A stretch of 47,692 nucleotides of DNA. Origin: a virus. The stretch's first letter is position 1. Each line of letters begins with the position of its first letter. Location of the stretch: positions 1 to 47,692 of the IMG/VR virus record IMGVR_UViG_3300023294_001123, one strand, 5' to 3'. Both the position numbers and the translations under genes were made by a program. The notes under the pieces were generated by a model that was not told the origin of the DNA, did no database searches, and saw only the letters and a program-made list of their open reading frames with translations. This document shows positions 36,954-46,420 of this stretch, piece by piece.

Positions 36954-39719
36954 TTACTGGATGTTAGCTAGGTGTTTGATTCTATCTAAATCTGTGTTGA
37001 TCTTCTCTGCTTCTGCTTGGTCTTTCGCTATTTCCTGATCTTTGTCATCTGCTTCATCATCTGGATCTCTGATCACCATGTCTGGAGCATGGTCTTCGTT
37101 TCCAATGTTAGACAGTTCTTTGATTCTGTCCAGTTCATTGTTGTCTTCTGACTCGGGCTGTTCGAATTTTGACTGCATCTTCATTGCAATTGCATCGTAC
37201 TCTTCCTGTGCGGCCAGCAATGCTTCATCGTGCTCCGCACCTCCTGGTTGTATCACGTAAGTTGCATACTCGTCATCCACTTTGGCATTGCCTTCGTATT
37301 CTGATTCACCCTGCAGTGAGTTTGGATCTACTTGACCATTTACCGCTTTGTAATGTATCTTACCATAGGCTGTCTCGCCGTCATCGCCTGTGAATTCGTA
37401 TTCAAAAGAGCCTTGATAATCATCAGAGTCTTCGTTAAAGAAAGTTTCTAATTGCATTCCTGCTCGTTCGATAGCATCTTTAAGAGTGTATTCTGTATCA
37501 CCTACAGTGAACTTATCACCTGGTCGCATTCCAGCCGCTTTGGCCTTGTTGACTGCTTGAGCAAAATCATTGCCTTCTGTTGCTGTTTCTTCTTCCGGAT
37601 TGGTGATTGCTTTTGAACCTTTCACTAGGTATGCAAGGGCGCCTTTCATTTTAGCGGATACTCCGTGTTTTTTCAACAACATCATCATGTCGTCATCCAT
37701 GTCTCCTGACCCATCCTGATCGAAAGGATTGGATGAAAATTCAAATCTTGATGTGTTTATGTCATTCATGCCTGCCTGTAGGCCATCAGTCTTGAATGAA
37801 TCCGCTATGGAAGTCATTTCTTCGTGTTCCTGATCACCGTGCTGGTCTTTAGGATAGCCATCCGCAATACCTTGGAAATATTTTGCTAATTCCTGTGCCA
37901 ATGCGTCGTCGCCTGCGTCTTCTTCCACAGGTTGTTCTGCGGATTCTACTCGACTATTATTATAATCTATCATCACCCAATCTGCGTACCAAGTAGAATT
38001 TTCTAATTCTTCCTGCTGTTCTGATGTTAGGTCTGTGCCATCGATAAATTTAGCGTCAGAGATGGGAGCAATAAGATCTCCGTAATCCTGCATGTCGTAT
38101 TCGATGGTGGATTCGTCCACTTCCTTGCCGTCAATGATCATTGGTTGATCTGTGTTTTCTTCAACCGGTTGTTCTGATGAATCTACAATATTGTCGGCCC
38201 ATGATTCAAATTGTGCTTCAACATCTTCTTTGGCTTTGCCCTGTCTGTCTTTTTTAGGGTTGCCAAATTCTGCTGGATCCTGTCTCACTTGACCTGCATA
38301 CTCTGGATCTTGTTGAATTTTTTTATAGTCGTCCACATATCGTTTGGCCAATTGAAATGCAATTTTTTTATTTGCGATGTAATCTTTTGTAACGTCAAAG
38401 AACGGTGTGCCTTCTCTGCCAATGTCGTTGGCTATTTGAGAAGCAAAGTTTGCTACTCTGTCTTGGTCGGGAGTTTTAGTTAACATTCTTGAAGCAATGT
38501 CGCTTAAGATAGAACTTAACATTCCGTTTTTTGTTGTGAATTTTGTACGTTTCAACATGGCATCTGCTGAATCATCTTTTCTAAGTACCAATTTGTTTTC
38601 TGGATCAGACAGATATTGCTGTACCAAAGGTGCCGCATTTACCGGAGCAGGAATCTCTGCATCCTTGGCTGAAATAGGTGCATCCATTTCTGGATCTGGT
38701 ATCTCATCTTCTGGTTTGTCAAATTCTTGCATGATAGAGTGTAGTAATGGTAGAGCAGATTCAACTCTGTCATCCATGTGTTTTAATGTGAATTTTTCTC
38801 TCAAAGAATCTTTAGTAGCATCATCCAGTTCTGCTATTGCGGAAGGTTGGAAAGTTTCTTTGATTGCTTCGTAATTTTTTTGTTTGGAAAGTCCTTTAAC
38901 ATACTTTCTCATGGTTTCTAATTTCATTTTTGCTTTTTCAATGATATCACCAGCTGAATCATTCAACTGATCCTTGTTGGCTGTGTATCTAGAAAATGAA
39001 TTTAGTTGTGCAATTTGTTCGCTCACTCCCACAATGTGCTTACCAAAATCGTCATGTGGTACGCCACCGTTTGCAACGTGTCGAGCCATGGCCCTTGCAC
39101 CTGCTAGGTGTACTAGTGGATACTTGAATCTCTCACCATCGGAATTTTCAACGTATAGAGAATTAATATTTCTTGTTCTGTCTCCAGGTATGTTCTCGTC
39201 CACTGCTTTGGAGTGACGGATAATCAATCGAGTTTTATCTAAATTCTCAAATGAACTTTTAGAAGTGCCTGTTAGCCCTTCTGCTAGACCTGATAATTTA
39301 ACTATTCTATTAAGTTCTTCTGACATATCTGCTGTATTTACCGTTTGATTCGTGTCTGCAATATTCTTAAAATCCTGTTTTGTTAGGCTAGATTTAGTAA
39401 TATCTCGCACATCGAAGCCCAATTGATGTGTTACAGCAAAGTCTTTTAATTCTTTAAGGAAAGCATACCATTCTGTTTTATCGTCTTCTTCTAATTTTTC
39501 TATCAATCCTTGGTTGTAGAATACTTTGACACTCTCACCGTCTGCTAAACTGATAGAAACTCTTCCAAATGAATCACCTTCTTCCTGAAAATCAAAGTCA
39601 AAAAACACAGCATCGCCAGGATCAGCTGACGCTTCTCCCATAGCATCACCTATCTGTATGTTGCTGAATTTGCTTCTTATTTTGTTAAACAAGTCATTGG
39701 ATGTTTTTGATGAAATCAT
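36954..39719 (-). CDS. Large acidic putative virion protein
   Basis: A 921-residue protein with many Asp and Glu and few Cys. The first 130 residues look folded (VFFDFDFQEEGDSFGRVSI). The rest is helical with low-complexity acidic linkers (PDPEMDAPISAKDAEIP, QPEEEN-like repeats such as SAEQPVEED). It ends IKELSNIG...IKHLANIQ, two copies of a similar motif. Such a gene lies next to terminase in many marine T4-like phages. It probably belongs to the capsid core or to an injected protein set; no enzyme motif was found. Confidence 0.6.
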   Translation of the reverse strand: MISSKTSNDLFNKIRSKFSNIQIGDAMGEASADPGDAVFFDFDFQEEGDSFGRVSISLADGESVKVFYNQGLIEKLEEDDKTEWYAFLKELKDFAVTHQLGFDVRDITKSSLTKQDFKNIADTNQTVNTADMSEELNRIVKLSGLAEGLTGTSKSSFENLDKTRLIIRHSKAVDENIPGDRTRNINSLYVENSDGERFKYPLVHLAGARAMARHVANGGVPHDDFGKHIVGVSEQIAQLNSFSRYTANKDQLNDSAGDIIEKAKMKLETMRKYVKGLSKQKNYEAIKETFQPSAIAELDDATKDSLREKFTLKHMDDRVESALPLLHSIMQEFDKPEDEIPDPEMDAPISAKDAEIPAPVNAAPLVQQYLSDPENKLVLRKDDSADAMLKRTKFTTKNGMLSSILSDIASRMLTKTPDQDRVANFASQIANDIGREGTPFFDVTKDYIANKKIAFQLAKRYVDDYKKIQQDPEYAGQVRQDPAEFGNPKKDRQGKAKEDVEAQFESWADNIVDSSEQPVEENTDQPMIIDGKEVDESTIEYDMQDYGDLIAPISDAKFIDGTDLTSEQQEELENSTWYADWVMIDYNNSRVESAEQPVEEDAGDDALAQELAKYFQGIADGYPKDQHGDQEHEEMTSIADSFKTDGLQAGMNDINTSRFEFSSNPFDQDGSGDMDDDMMMLLKKHGVSAKMKGALAYLVKGSKAITNPEEETATEGNDFAQAVNKAKAAGMRPGDKFTVGDTEYTLKDAIERAGMQLETFFNEDSDDYQGSFEYEFTGDDGETAYGKIHYKAVNGQVDPNSLQGESEYEGNAKVDDEYATYVIQPGGAEHDEALLAAQEEYDAIAMKMQSKFEQPESEDNNELDRIKELSNIGNEDHAPDMVIRDPDDEADDKDQEIAKDQAEAEKINTDLDRIKHLANIQ

Positions 39720-39723
39720 ACAG

Positions 39724-39731
39724 TATTTATT
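39724..39731 (-). promoter_or_regulatory. Late-type promoter core AATAAATA
   Basis: 4 nt upstream of the ATG at 39719. It overlaps the stop of gp17. Confidence 0.5.
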
Positions 39732-41326
39732 TAAACGCCTAGATTAGCAAAAATTGGCATGGGTGCTGTCCATTCAGAACTTCTGTTGGTCCATTGCTCA
39801 AATATCTTAGGATCAAAGTCTGCTAACACTTTCATCATACGAGTCATTAACAGTGCCGACGACACAAGGTCATCGTGTTCACCGGGTTTACCCTTAAATG
39901 ATACCCCCGAAGCAACAAAACTCTTTAACTCTGATATTAGAGCTTTAGAGTTAATTTCCATTTTATTGTTTTCAACCAGCTCTTTAAACTTGGCACAAGC
40001 ATCAATTTTGTGCTTGGCAGTGGTGTTAAATCCTCTTCTAAATTTTCTACGATGACCTTTCCTAATAGGTTCTGACAGGAACGAGCCCATTATGTTTTCC
40101 TCACCTATGTCCATGACCCTGTTTAGAGCCGCTTCTCCCAGTGTGTTGTTTTCCATAGAATAGAATATGCTGGGTTGTGCTTGGGAATCTTGTTCCATTA
40201 TTGTGTCATGGATATACTTGGTTATGGATTGTAGAATTCTTATCTGTTGATTGGCAGGCGTGGTGTTATGATGCCATTCCCCCACCTGTTTAAATGTGGG
40301 TAATTCAAATATCTGTATAGCTGAGTAATCGCCTCCAGAGCCCAGCGAAGGATCCAGCGCCACCATGTAGGTGTGTTTGGGTTTGGGTTTTGCATACCAA
40401 CGCACTTGACCTTGATTCCAAATAGGATCTTTGCCTTCCATTTCAATAAGCCTCATACTGGATATTAGAGTTTCGTCGTAGATTAAAAATTCACATTCGT
40501 GCTCTCGTCTAAATCGTTCTGTGCCAATTCTAGATTTCTCAGCCGCGGCCCACACTTCGTCTCGATCAGGATGTTCCGACCAGTGTGCTTTCATGGCATA
40601 GAAACCATTAGTACCTGTTACTGTGTCATTGCCAAACTCGTCAATTCTTTTTAGTGCTTCTTTCCAAATAAGAGCGAACTGATCTTCATCCGAATTGGGT
40701 GTAGAAGTAATCAAACATTTTCCTCCTGTGGAAAGGGTAGGAGACAACGAAGTCCAGAATTCTTTTGCTTTCTCCGGTGGTTGCACAAATGCAAACTCAT
40801 CACAATAAACCAGTGTTAAGGACATACCCCGTCCTGTATTTTCAGTTGTGGTGGTTGCTGAAATCTTTGAACCGTTGTCAAATTCTATAGAGTTTCTGTT
40901 GTACTGTGTGACACCTGCTTTGATCCACGAAGGCAACATCTCATATCCATAACGTACTCGTGACATAATGTCTGATGCTCCTGCATACTTGTGTGCCGCG
41001 ATCAGTATTTGAGAATCTGGTCTGAACATTGCATACCATATAAGGTAGCCAGCCGCACAGGTGGTCTTGCCTGTTTGTCGAGGTAGCATAGCAATGGAAA
41101 AACGATGACTGTTGTAACTTTCAATCAATCTCTCTTGGTATGGAAACGGAATAAAAGCCATTGATCCTTTGGTAGGATGCTGAATCTTTATAAATTCTTT
41201 CATGAAGTACAGAGGACCTGTTTTAGGATCCATACACTTTTCTAGTTTTATTACTTGTTCGTGAGTGTATTTGTGCTTCTTATTTGCTTTTTTAATCTGG
41301 TCAGAATCCAGTGATACGTATGCCAT
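39731..41326 (-). CDS. 17: Terminase large subunit gp17
   Basis: A 531-residue protein. The ATPase shows Walker A LPRQTGKT (residues 81-88), Walker B LVYCDEFAF and the coupling motif ITSTPNS. The nuclease domain has the metal-binding MVALDPSLGSGGDYSA and a late Asp in GEHDDLVSS. It cuts concatemeric DNA and pumps it into the prohead. The late-type promoter lies 5 nt before the ATG. Confidence 0.95.
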   Translation of the reverse strand: MAYVSLDSDQIKKANKKHKYTHEQVIKLEKCMDPKTGPLYFMKEFIKIQHPTKGSMAFIPFPYQERLIESYNSHRFSIAMLPRQTGKTTCAAGYLIWYAMFRPDSQILIAAHKYAGASDIMSRVRYGYEMLPSWIKAGVTQYNRNSIEFDNGSKISATTTTENTGRGMSLTLVYCDEFAFVQPPEKAKEFWTSLSPTLSTGGKCLITSTPNSDEDQFALIWKEALKRIDEFGNDTVTGTNGFYAMKAHWSEHPDRDEVWAAAEKSRIGTERFRREHECEFLIYDETLISSMRLIEMEGKDPIWNQGQVRWYAKPKPKHTYMVALDPSLGSGGDYSAIQIFELPTFKQVGEWHHNTTPANQQIRILQSITKYIHDTIMEQDSQAQPSIFYSMENNTLGEAALNRVMDIGEENIMGSFLSEPIRKGHRRKFRRGFNTTAKHKIDACAKFKELVENNKMEINSKALISELKSFVASGVSFKGKPGEHDDLVSSALLMTRMMKVLADFDPKIFEQWTNRSSEWTAPMPIFANLGV

Positions 41327-41331
41327 AACAG

Positions 41332-41339
41332 TATTTAAG
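41332..41339 (-). promoter_or_regulatory. Late-type promoter core CTTAAATA of gp17
   Basis: 5 nt upstream of the ATG at 41326. The small palindrome TAAGTT-AAA-AACTTA overlaps its upstream edge. Confidence 0.55.
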
Positions 41340-41376
41340 TTAAAAACTTAACCAATTATAAAATAATATATGTTGA

Positions 41377-41766
41377 TTATGCAGTTATTGCTATTGAACT
41401 AGCCGCAACAACTAGTGAACCACTAACATCAATATTGTTAGCACCCACTGTAGATCCGTCGTCGTTTGATTCAGAAATGCCTCTTAATCGAAGTTGTAAG
41501 TCTGCAACGTTGTTTTGATTTTTATCGAGTATTATGTGCATTGTACCCGATGCATCATTTTTAATAAAGTAAAGAAGAGGATTAAATTCTTTTAAAATTA
41601 TTTCTACTGTTTCGTTAATAGCATCATCTTCTGCTCGTAAATCAACCACAGCAGAAGCTGAAGGGCCATTTTTGATTGTGAAAAGATACGCATTACAGTT
41701 GGGAGAATACATCGTTCCCACTGTTGTTTGTACTTGTCCTGCAAATTGTCTTGTAAGTGTTGCCAT
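41377..41766 (-). CDS. Small virion-type protein, tandem paralogue 2
   Basis: A 129-residue protein that shares its layout with the gene at 41776: GTMYSPNCNAYLFTIKN, DLRAEDDAINETVEIIL, FNPLLYFI and SGTMHIILDKNQNNVADLQLRLR. It is beta-rich, with an Ala/Ser/Val C-terminus. The pair most likely encodes capsid decoration or tail-associated proteins. A late-type core lies 6 nt before the ATG. Confidence 0.6.
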   Translation of the reverse strand: MATLTRQFAGQVQTTVGTMYSPNCNAYLFTIKNGPSASAVVDLRAEDDAINETVEIILKEFNPLLYFIKNDASGTMHIILDKNQNNVADLQLRLRGISESNDDGSTVGANNIDVSGSLVVAASSIAITA

Positions 41767-41772
41767 CGCTAT

Positions 41773-41780
41773 TATTTATG
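41773..41780 (-). promoter_or_regulatory. Late-type promoter core CATAAATA
   Basis: 6 nt upstream of the ATG at 41766. It overlaps the stop of the first paralogue. Confidence 0.5.
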
Positions 41781-42159
41781 CTACCAAAAATGTAGCCGCA
41801 ATCGCTACTGTTGATCCGCTAATATCAATATCATTAGGACCAACCGATGTTACAGTAGCCGTTCCTGCATCTTTGCCAATTCTTCTTAATTGAACCTGTA
41901 AATCAGCGGCGGTGCTTTGACCTTTATCTAGAATCATGTGCATTGTGCCTGCGGTTGAGTTGGTAATAAAATACGCTAGAGGATTAAATTCTCTTACTAT
42001 TTGTTCTACTGTTTCATCTACAGCATCATCTTCTGCTCGTAAGTCAATTGCAGAAGCACTTTCATTTTTAATTGTAAACAGCCAAGCTGTTGCATTAGGA
42101 GAATACACAGTACCTACTGTAGCTTGTCGACCGTTTCCTGTTAGAGTAACTGTTGCCAT
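41776..42159 (-). CDS. Small virion-type protein, tandem paralogue 1
   Basis: A 127-residue protein similar along its whole length to the next gene (GTVYSPNATAWLFTIKN, DLRAEDDAVDETVEQIV, FNPLAYFI, GTMHMILDKGQ). A recent enough tandem duplication is clear by eye. No Cys is seen, whereas the second copy has one. The order and late-type signals suggest a structural role. Confidence 0.6.
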   Translation of the reverse strand: MATVTLTGNGRQATVGTVYSPNATAWLFTIKNESASAIDLRAEDDAVDETVEQIVREFNPLAYFITNSTAGTMHMILDKGQSTAADLQVQLRRIGKDAGTATVTSVGPNDIDISGSTVAIAATFLVA

Positions 42160-42164
42160 ACTAA

Positions 42165-43043
42165 TTATCTATCCTTCTTTTGCTCGTTAACTGCATTCAA
42201 ATAATTTGCTTTAAATTCAGCATATTGTTTTCTTAAAGAATCAGTCATATTTTCTGTTGCTTTTTGCATTGGATTATCTCCGCCTGCGACTTTTGGATGT
42301 GTGCCTTTTTGTCTGTTCAGTCCGCCTGAATGGAAATTAACAAGTGTGTCTGTGTCTTGTGTTTTTTCATCTGGTTCGTTGGCATAATTTTCTTCATGTT
42401 GGTTAATTGTTTGATCATCAACCGGTTGTGGGTCAATGCCTGCTAGTTTTAATATCTGCATCATCATTGATGCTTCTTGTGGGGTGTCTGCTGATATTTG
42501 AACTGCTTCTTTGTAAACTTTTTTCCCTTGTTTATGAAGTTGTAGAGCTGTCTCAGCGTCTGGCGCATGTACGTGATCTTTTTTATCAGCTGTATTAGAA
42601 TTATCTACTGTCGCTTTACCATTTTTGATAATAAATCTATCGTTGTCGTAGGCGTCTTCTTCTTTTACGACTTCTTTATCCTTGATGGCTTTTTTCATGG
42701 GCTCTTTCTTGTCGCCGTCTTTGTCCATGTCCAAGAAGTCTGGTTTTGCCTCTTCGATTGGTTTTTTGTTTTCTTCTAAATTACGTTTTTTCATTTCGTC
42801 TTCGATAGCACCTGCATCACCTGCATAAGCATTTGCCATGACAGCGTTGTACGTGTCTGTTAATTCTTTGTCTGTCATTTTACTGTAATCTTGCGAGTCT
42901 TCTGAAACTATCGCTTCAGCTGAAACTATCGCTTCAGTTTGTTTTGGATTTGTTCTTGTAACATTATCAATAGCATCGTCCACCAATCCTGGAGTTGATT
43001 CATTAATTTCTTTTAGTCTGTTTAGTACGTCTAGCATTTCCAT
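42165..43043 (-). CDS. Acidic helical putative structural protein with EF-hand-like loop
   Basis: A 292-residue protein. Residues about 102-111 (FLDMDKDGDK) look like a calcium-binding D-x-D-x-DG loop, followed by KEPMKKAIKDK, a combination common in T4-like marine phage virion genes. A duplicated 18-nt unit (42904-42939) gives a doubled EAIVSA/EAIVSE segment near residues 38-48. It is probably a head-core or virion accessory protein; no catalytic motif. Confidence 0.55.
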   Translation of the reverse strand: MEMLDVLNRLKEINESTPGLVDDAIDNVTRTNPKQTEAIVSAEAIVSEDSQDYSKMTDKELTDTYNAVMANAYAGDAGAIEDEMKKRNLEENKKPIEEAKPDFLDMDKDGDKKEPMKKAIKDKEVVKEEDAYDNDRFIIKNGKATVDNSNTADKKDHVHAPDAETALQLHKQGKKVYKEAVQISADTPQEASMMMQILKLAGIDPQPVDDQTINQHEENYANEPDEKTQDTDTLVNFHSGGLNRQKGTHPKVAGGDNPMQKATENMTDSLRKQYAEFKANYLNAVNEQKKDR

Positions 43044-43044
43044 A

Positions 43045-43638
43045 TTATTTTTTCCTTTTTGGATCAGGGTGTGGGTTGTTTACTTTTGTAAATGGAGCAG
43101 GATTATTTTCTGATTCCTTGCTCTGTGTGTCTTGAGTTTTTTCTGTTTTAGCAAACTCTTGTTTTTTCTTGTCTTTTAATAATTCTTTCAACAGAGAAGC
43201 ATTCGCTTTATCACCATAAATTTTATCTGCTTCCACTTTGGGAGCATCACCATATTCGATGTCTTGTAATTTTGATTTGTATTCTGACTGTGCCGGTTTT
43301 TCTTGATACTCTTCTGTGGGTTCTCCTGGTTTACGAACCACAAGTTGATTCTTTGGAAGGTTCAAGTAGTATGCTAGATATTCTTTTAATTCATGTGATG
43401 AAACCGGATAAGCTGTTTTTAATTCGTATATTGTGACTTCCATGTTTTTCAACATTGGGAAATCCAACGGCATCTCCTGGATGGGAGTTTTTTTACCTGC
43501 TGAAAGTTTTTTAACCTCAAACTTTTGGCAGGCAGTTTCTAACCTGTTAGCAAAATCGTCACTTATTTGACCTGCGACTTTAATTTTATAGTCGTATTCT
43601 TTGATAGATTCTGTTAGATACCGTGCAAATTCGCTCAT
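43045..43638 (-). CDS. Putative virion-associated protein
   Basis: A 197-residue protein starting MSEFARYLTESIKEYDYKIKV. The first 105 residues resemble a folded domain (VTIYELKTAYPVSSHELKEYLAYYLNLP). The C-terminal half is charged and low in complexity, ending in PHPDPKRKK. It is seen in other marine T4-like phages beside gp16. The role is unknown. Confidence 0.55.
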   Translation of the reverse strand: MSEFARYLTESIKEYDYKIKVAGQISDDFANRLETACQKFEVKKLSAGKKTPIQEMPLDFPMLKNMEVTIYELKTAYPVSSHELKEYLAYYLNLPKNQLVVRKPGEPTEEYQEKPAQSEYKSKLQDIEYGDAPKVEADKIYGDKANASLLKELLKDKKKQEFAKTEKTQDTQSKESENNPAPFTKVNNPHPDPKRKK

Positions 43639-43645
43639 AGTGTGT

Positions 43646-43653
43646 TATTTAGT
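43646..43653 (-). promoter_or_regulatory. Late-type promoter core ACTAAATA
   Basis: 7 nt upstream of the ATG at 43638; it overlaps the end of gp16. Confidence 0.5.
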
Positions 43654-44173
43654 CTTTTTTCATTAACTTCTTCATTAATTCGTTACGGTCAGATATGATG
43701 TGTCCTTCTGATTCTACTGCCGCTGTGCCTTCTCCGGAGGTATCGCTGTCTAATTTCATCTTCTTAAGTTGCAGTTCCACCATCCTTAATTTATTCGCAA
43801 TCTTGTTGTTCTTAGCGTCTATGGCATTACGCAACATGCCTGATGCAACCTCAAATATACGTCCTGAATAGCGTGAGTCCACATTCATACCTAGATCCAT
43901 TAGGTTCTTGTAGCTCTCTTCTGCTTCCACAGCCAGCTTGTCCATTTCTAAATCTGACAGTTCGCCCAGTCCTTTTACCTGAGGCAGTGCTCTTTCGATT
44001 TTATCAAATTCTGCATAGGTAGCCTTCAGTGCCGCGGCCGTCTTGGCATCCACATTCTTGGGGATTTCTCTGCCTGCTTCTCTGTTTGTTTTTTCTTTTT
44101 CTTTGCTGTCTACTTTTTTAAATGCTTCTTTGACGTTGGGTAGATTGAGGATGTCTTCTAATTTCTTTGTCAT
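43649..44173 (-). CDS. 16: Terminase small subunit gp16
   Basis: A 174-residue protein with a long central helical pair, ESYKNLMDLGMNVDSRYSGR and FEVASGMLRNAIDAKNNKIANKLRMVELQLKKMKLD, that matches the coiled-coil core of T4-type gp16. It recognises DNA for packaging and stimulates gp17. In this window it is separated from gp17 by four small virion genes, unlike the adjacent order in T4. Confidence 0.75.
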   Translation of the reverse strand: MTKKLEDILNLPNVKEAFKKVDSKEKEKTNREAGREIPKNVDAKTAAALKATYAEFDKIERALPQVKGLGELSDLEMDKLAVEAEESYKNLMDLGMNVDSRYSGRIFEVASGMLRNAIDAKNNKIANKLRMVELQLKKMKLDSDTSGEGTAAVESEGHIISDRNELMKKLMKKD

Positions 44174-44180
44174 TGTGTTT

Positions 44181-44188
44181 TATTTACT
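44181..44188 (-). promoter_or_regulatory. Late-type promoter core AGTAAATA
   Basis: 7 nt upstream of the gp16 ATG at 44173. Confidence 0.5.
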
Positions 44189-44618
44189 TACGTTTGCCTT
44201 GATGGAATAGTTGTTCTTCTGACACAACACGGAATGTTATACGTCTCTGTCGAGCATAGGCATTTGCGGCTTCCCATTTGGCATGGTTAATTACCACTTG
44301 AGTTTTTCTTCCCATGCTTTTACCAGCTCTTTCCATGGTGGTCTGGTTCATAGGCTTAACTTCGATCATCTCGGCGTGTTTACGCCCCTCTTTGTCCATG
44401 TAAACTATGAAAAAATCAGGTACATAGATTGTGTGCTTGCCTGTGATAGGATGACGATAGGGAATACGTATGGCTTCTGATGCCCACTGATACACATTAG
44501 GATGTTCATCACACAATCGCATAAAAGAGTGCTCCCAACTGCTTCTATAGGTGGGTGTTTTTGTGCCCACATACTTTCCTGGGTTCTTGAGTGTGTATTT
44601 CCCTCGAGCAAAATGCAT
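44184..44618 (-). CDS. 4: Head completion protein gp4
   Basis: A 144-residue protein matching T4 gp4 along its length: KNPGKYVG, YRSSWEHSF, CDEHPNVYQWASE, IPYRHPITGK, YVPDFFIVY, AEMIEVKP and a C-terminal WEAANAYARQRRITFRVV. The Asp in PDF and Glu-x-Lys in IEVKP form a PD-(D/E)xK-like nuclease core. It closes the filled head before tail joining. Confidence 0.9.
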   Translation of the reverse strand: MHFARGKYTLKNPGKYVGTKTPTYRSSWEHSFMRLCDEHPNVYQWASEAIRIPYRHPITGKHTIYVPDFFIVYMDKEGRKHAEMIEVKPMNQTTMERAGKSMGRKTQVVINHAKWEAANAYARQRRITFRVVSEEQLFHQGKRK

Positions 44619-44995
44619 TATGAAACGATATTTCTTGATACAAAGTCTTTGGCAGTGCGAGTGGATCGCACACCTACCCTGCTGGATTTATATCTGTTGG
44701 CGTTCAGCACCACTGTGATTAGTTCTGAAAGTTGTGTGGGAGTTGCTTTTGTTAAGCTGTCGATGATTTGCTGTGACGGTACGGAATCAATTTTAGCCTG
44801 TTGTAAAATTACATAAGCCGTTTCTTCAGCAGGTTGTCTGTCAAACCCACTCTTTACAAAAAAACTAATTGCGGCATCTAGATCATTCTGATTGAATTCA
44901 AATTTTTCTGTGTATTGAGTGTTGGTCAATGCATCTATCGTTTTATCTAGATTGTCTTTGTTTTTTTGTGGAAGATTAGTATAAAATTCAGCCAT
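44618..44995 (-). CDS. Conserved-type structural or accessory protein
   Basis: A 125-residue helical protein beginning MAEFYTNLPQKNKDNLDKTIDAL, with FFVKSGFDRQPAEETAYVIL in the middle. It lies exactly between gp4 and the tail-tube-like gene, with one-base overlaps at both ends. The position suggests a baseplate or head-tail role as in T4-like late clusters, but I cannot match it to a numbered T4 protein. Confidence 0.55.
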   Translation of the reverse strand: MAEFYTNLPQKNKDNLDKTIDALTNTQYTEKFEFNQNDLDAAISFFVKSGFDRQPAEETAYVILQQAKIDSVPSQQIIDSLTKATPTQLSELITVVLNANRYKSSRVGVRSTRTAKDFVSRNIVS

Positions 44996-46401
44996 TATAG
45001 ATTTGCCCTTTCTACATTAATAGTAACATCTTTAGAGTTTCTGTTAATTTTTATATAGCCCTCAGTGACCAATTTTGCAATATCTGTGAGTGCTCTAGAT
45101 TGGTATACAAATTTTTGATTGGTGGTTAGTGCGGCATAGTTAATATCACTCTCTGCAATAGTATTGCCCTGTCGTGAACCTATTATTTTATAATAAATGC
45201 TCGAGGCTACTTGATCTTTTAAAGTGGCATTAGAATTAATTAAATTGTATGCTTCTGTGGGTGATAGATAGTTAGCGGTGTCTATCACATAGCTCTGTAC
45301 AGTTGTGTTCCTGTTTTTATTATCTGCATTGTCTGTTAGTCCTCGAGCAACAGCAACTCCAGCACCAGTAAGTACTGCGGCTGTGGCAACATTTCCTATA
45401 GAAAATTCTCCAACAGGATTTGTATTTGTGCCTGCTTGTTTGCCAATATCTAACACACCCTCTTTGACTATGCCTTTTAATTCTTCTTTGACTGCATCTT
45501 TGGCTTTGATTTTTTTAGCATTGTTGTAGGTGTTGATACCTTTTAGAATCGTACCCACTCCAAAGTTACCATTTTGAATGTCACCCAACACAGATCCTAT
45601 ACCATCCACAATACCACCTGCTCCAAATATAGATTGAGTTCCGCCGCCCAGCACACTCAATGGTGATGGTGACAGATCATAATGTATGGTAGCAAATCCT
45701 GCAGGTGTTCCATTTCTTACAATTTTGCCAGCACCGTAAAGCACTGTTTGATAAACAATCTGCATGGTGTTGGCCATAAGTCCTGTTCCGTCTGTTTGAT
45801 CCAAATCGTCATGAGCAAATGTTGTAATAACAGGATTAACTAATGTGAAACTTGTAAATTGTTGTTTGTGTAGAGCAAATATCTGTATGCTTTTTATAAG
45901 AGGTTCTCCACTTTTTTGTGCACCATCAAGACCATATTGTGATTTTGTTCTAGTAGCATTATAATAATCATCTTTTTCTTCCATACCCGGCGTGGATAAC
46001 GCCATACCGAATGAATCTTGTATGTTGTACTCGTAGTAGGCTTTCCAGAATGCATTCACAGTGTCTGCGTGATCGTCATGGAACGTGATGTTAACAGGTT
46101 CGTATGTGAGCCTGGATGGAATGTACACTTTCTTGTTGTACTGATTTTTCTCTTCCACATTGAAATTATATTTGGGTAATGTACAAGAACGAACCAGCAT
46201 ATTGAGTTCGTATTTTTCACTGGATGTTAATGCTCTTGTAAATTTTGAGTCGTCCACATTGATGACCACGTGGAACATGAACTTCTGCTTGGGCATCAAT
46301 TTGAAATTATCGTCTACGTACAATCTCGATGCATGAGCATAGTCTTTCATGCCTGGAAGACCGTCTGAGAACCCTGATAAAAAATTATTAATACTTGGCA
46401 T
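44995..46401 (-). CDS. Baseplate-tail tube junction protein (gp48/gp54-like)
   Basis: A 468-residue protein. The N-terminal 240 residues have the tail-tube fold pattern also seen in gp19: KFMFHVVINVDD, LVRSCTLPKYNF, KKVYIPSRLTYEPVNITFHDD, then IQIFALHKQQFTSFTLVNPVIT. A Gly-rich hinge (near 250-285) and a C-terminal domain follow. A longer tube-like protein next to gp19 fits gp54 or gp48, which start or cap the tube on the baseplate; which of the two cannot be decided. Confidence 0.7.
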   Translation of the reverse strand: MPSINNFLSGFSDGLPGMKDYAHASRLYVDDNFKLMPKQKFMFHVVINVDDSKFTRALTSSEKYELNMLVRSCTLPKYNFNVEEKNQYNKKVYIPSRLTYEPVNITFHDDHADTVNAFWKAYYEYNIQDSFGMALSTPGMEEKDDYYNATRTKSQYGLDGAQKSGEPLIKSIQIFALHKQQFTSFTLVNPVITTFAHDDLDQTDGTGLMANTMQIVYQTVLYGAGKIVRNGTPAGFATIHYDLSPSPLSVLGGGTQSIFGAGGIVDGIGSVLGDIQNGNFGVGTILKGINTYNNAKKIKAKDAVKEELKGIVKEGVLDIGKQAGTNTNPVGEFSIGNVATAAVLTGAGVAVARGLTDNADNKNRNTTVQSYVIDTANYLSPTEAYNLINSNATLKDQVASSIYYKIIGSRQGNTIAESDINYAALTTNQKFVYQSRALTDIAKLVTEGYIKINRNSKDVTINVERANL

Positions 46402-46407
46402 ACATCA

Positions 46408-46415
46408 TATTTATG
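46408..46415 (-). promoter_or_regulatory. Late-type promoter core CATAAATA
   Basis: 6 nt upstream of the ATG at 46401 and directly behind the gp19 terminator. Confidence 0.55.
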
Positions 46416-46420
46416 GCCAT

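Noticed and set aside
42904-42939. Two 18-nt tandem units as a CRISPR-like or regulatory repeat
   Set aside because: Only two units, in frame inside a coding region, giving a duplicated EAIVS segment; simple slippage explains it.
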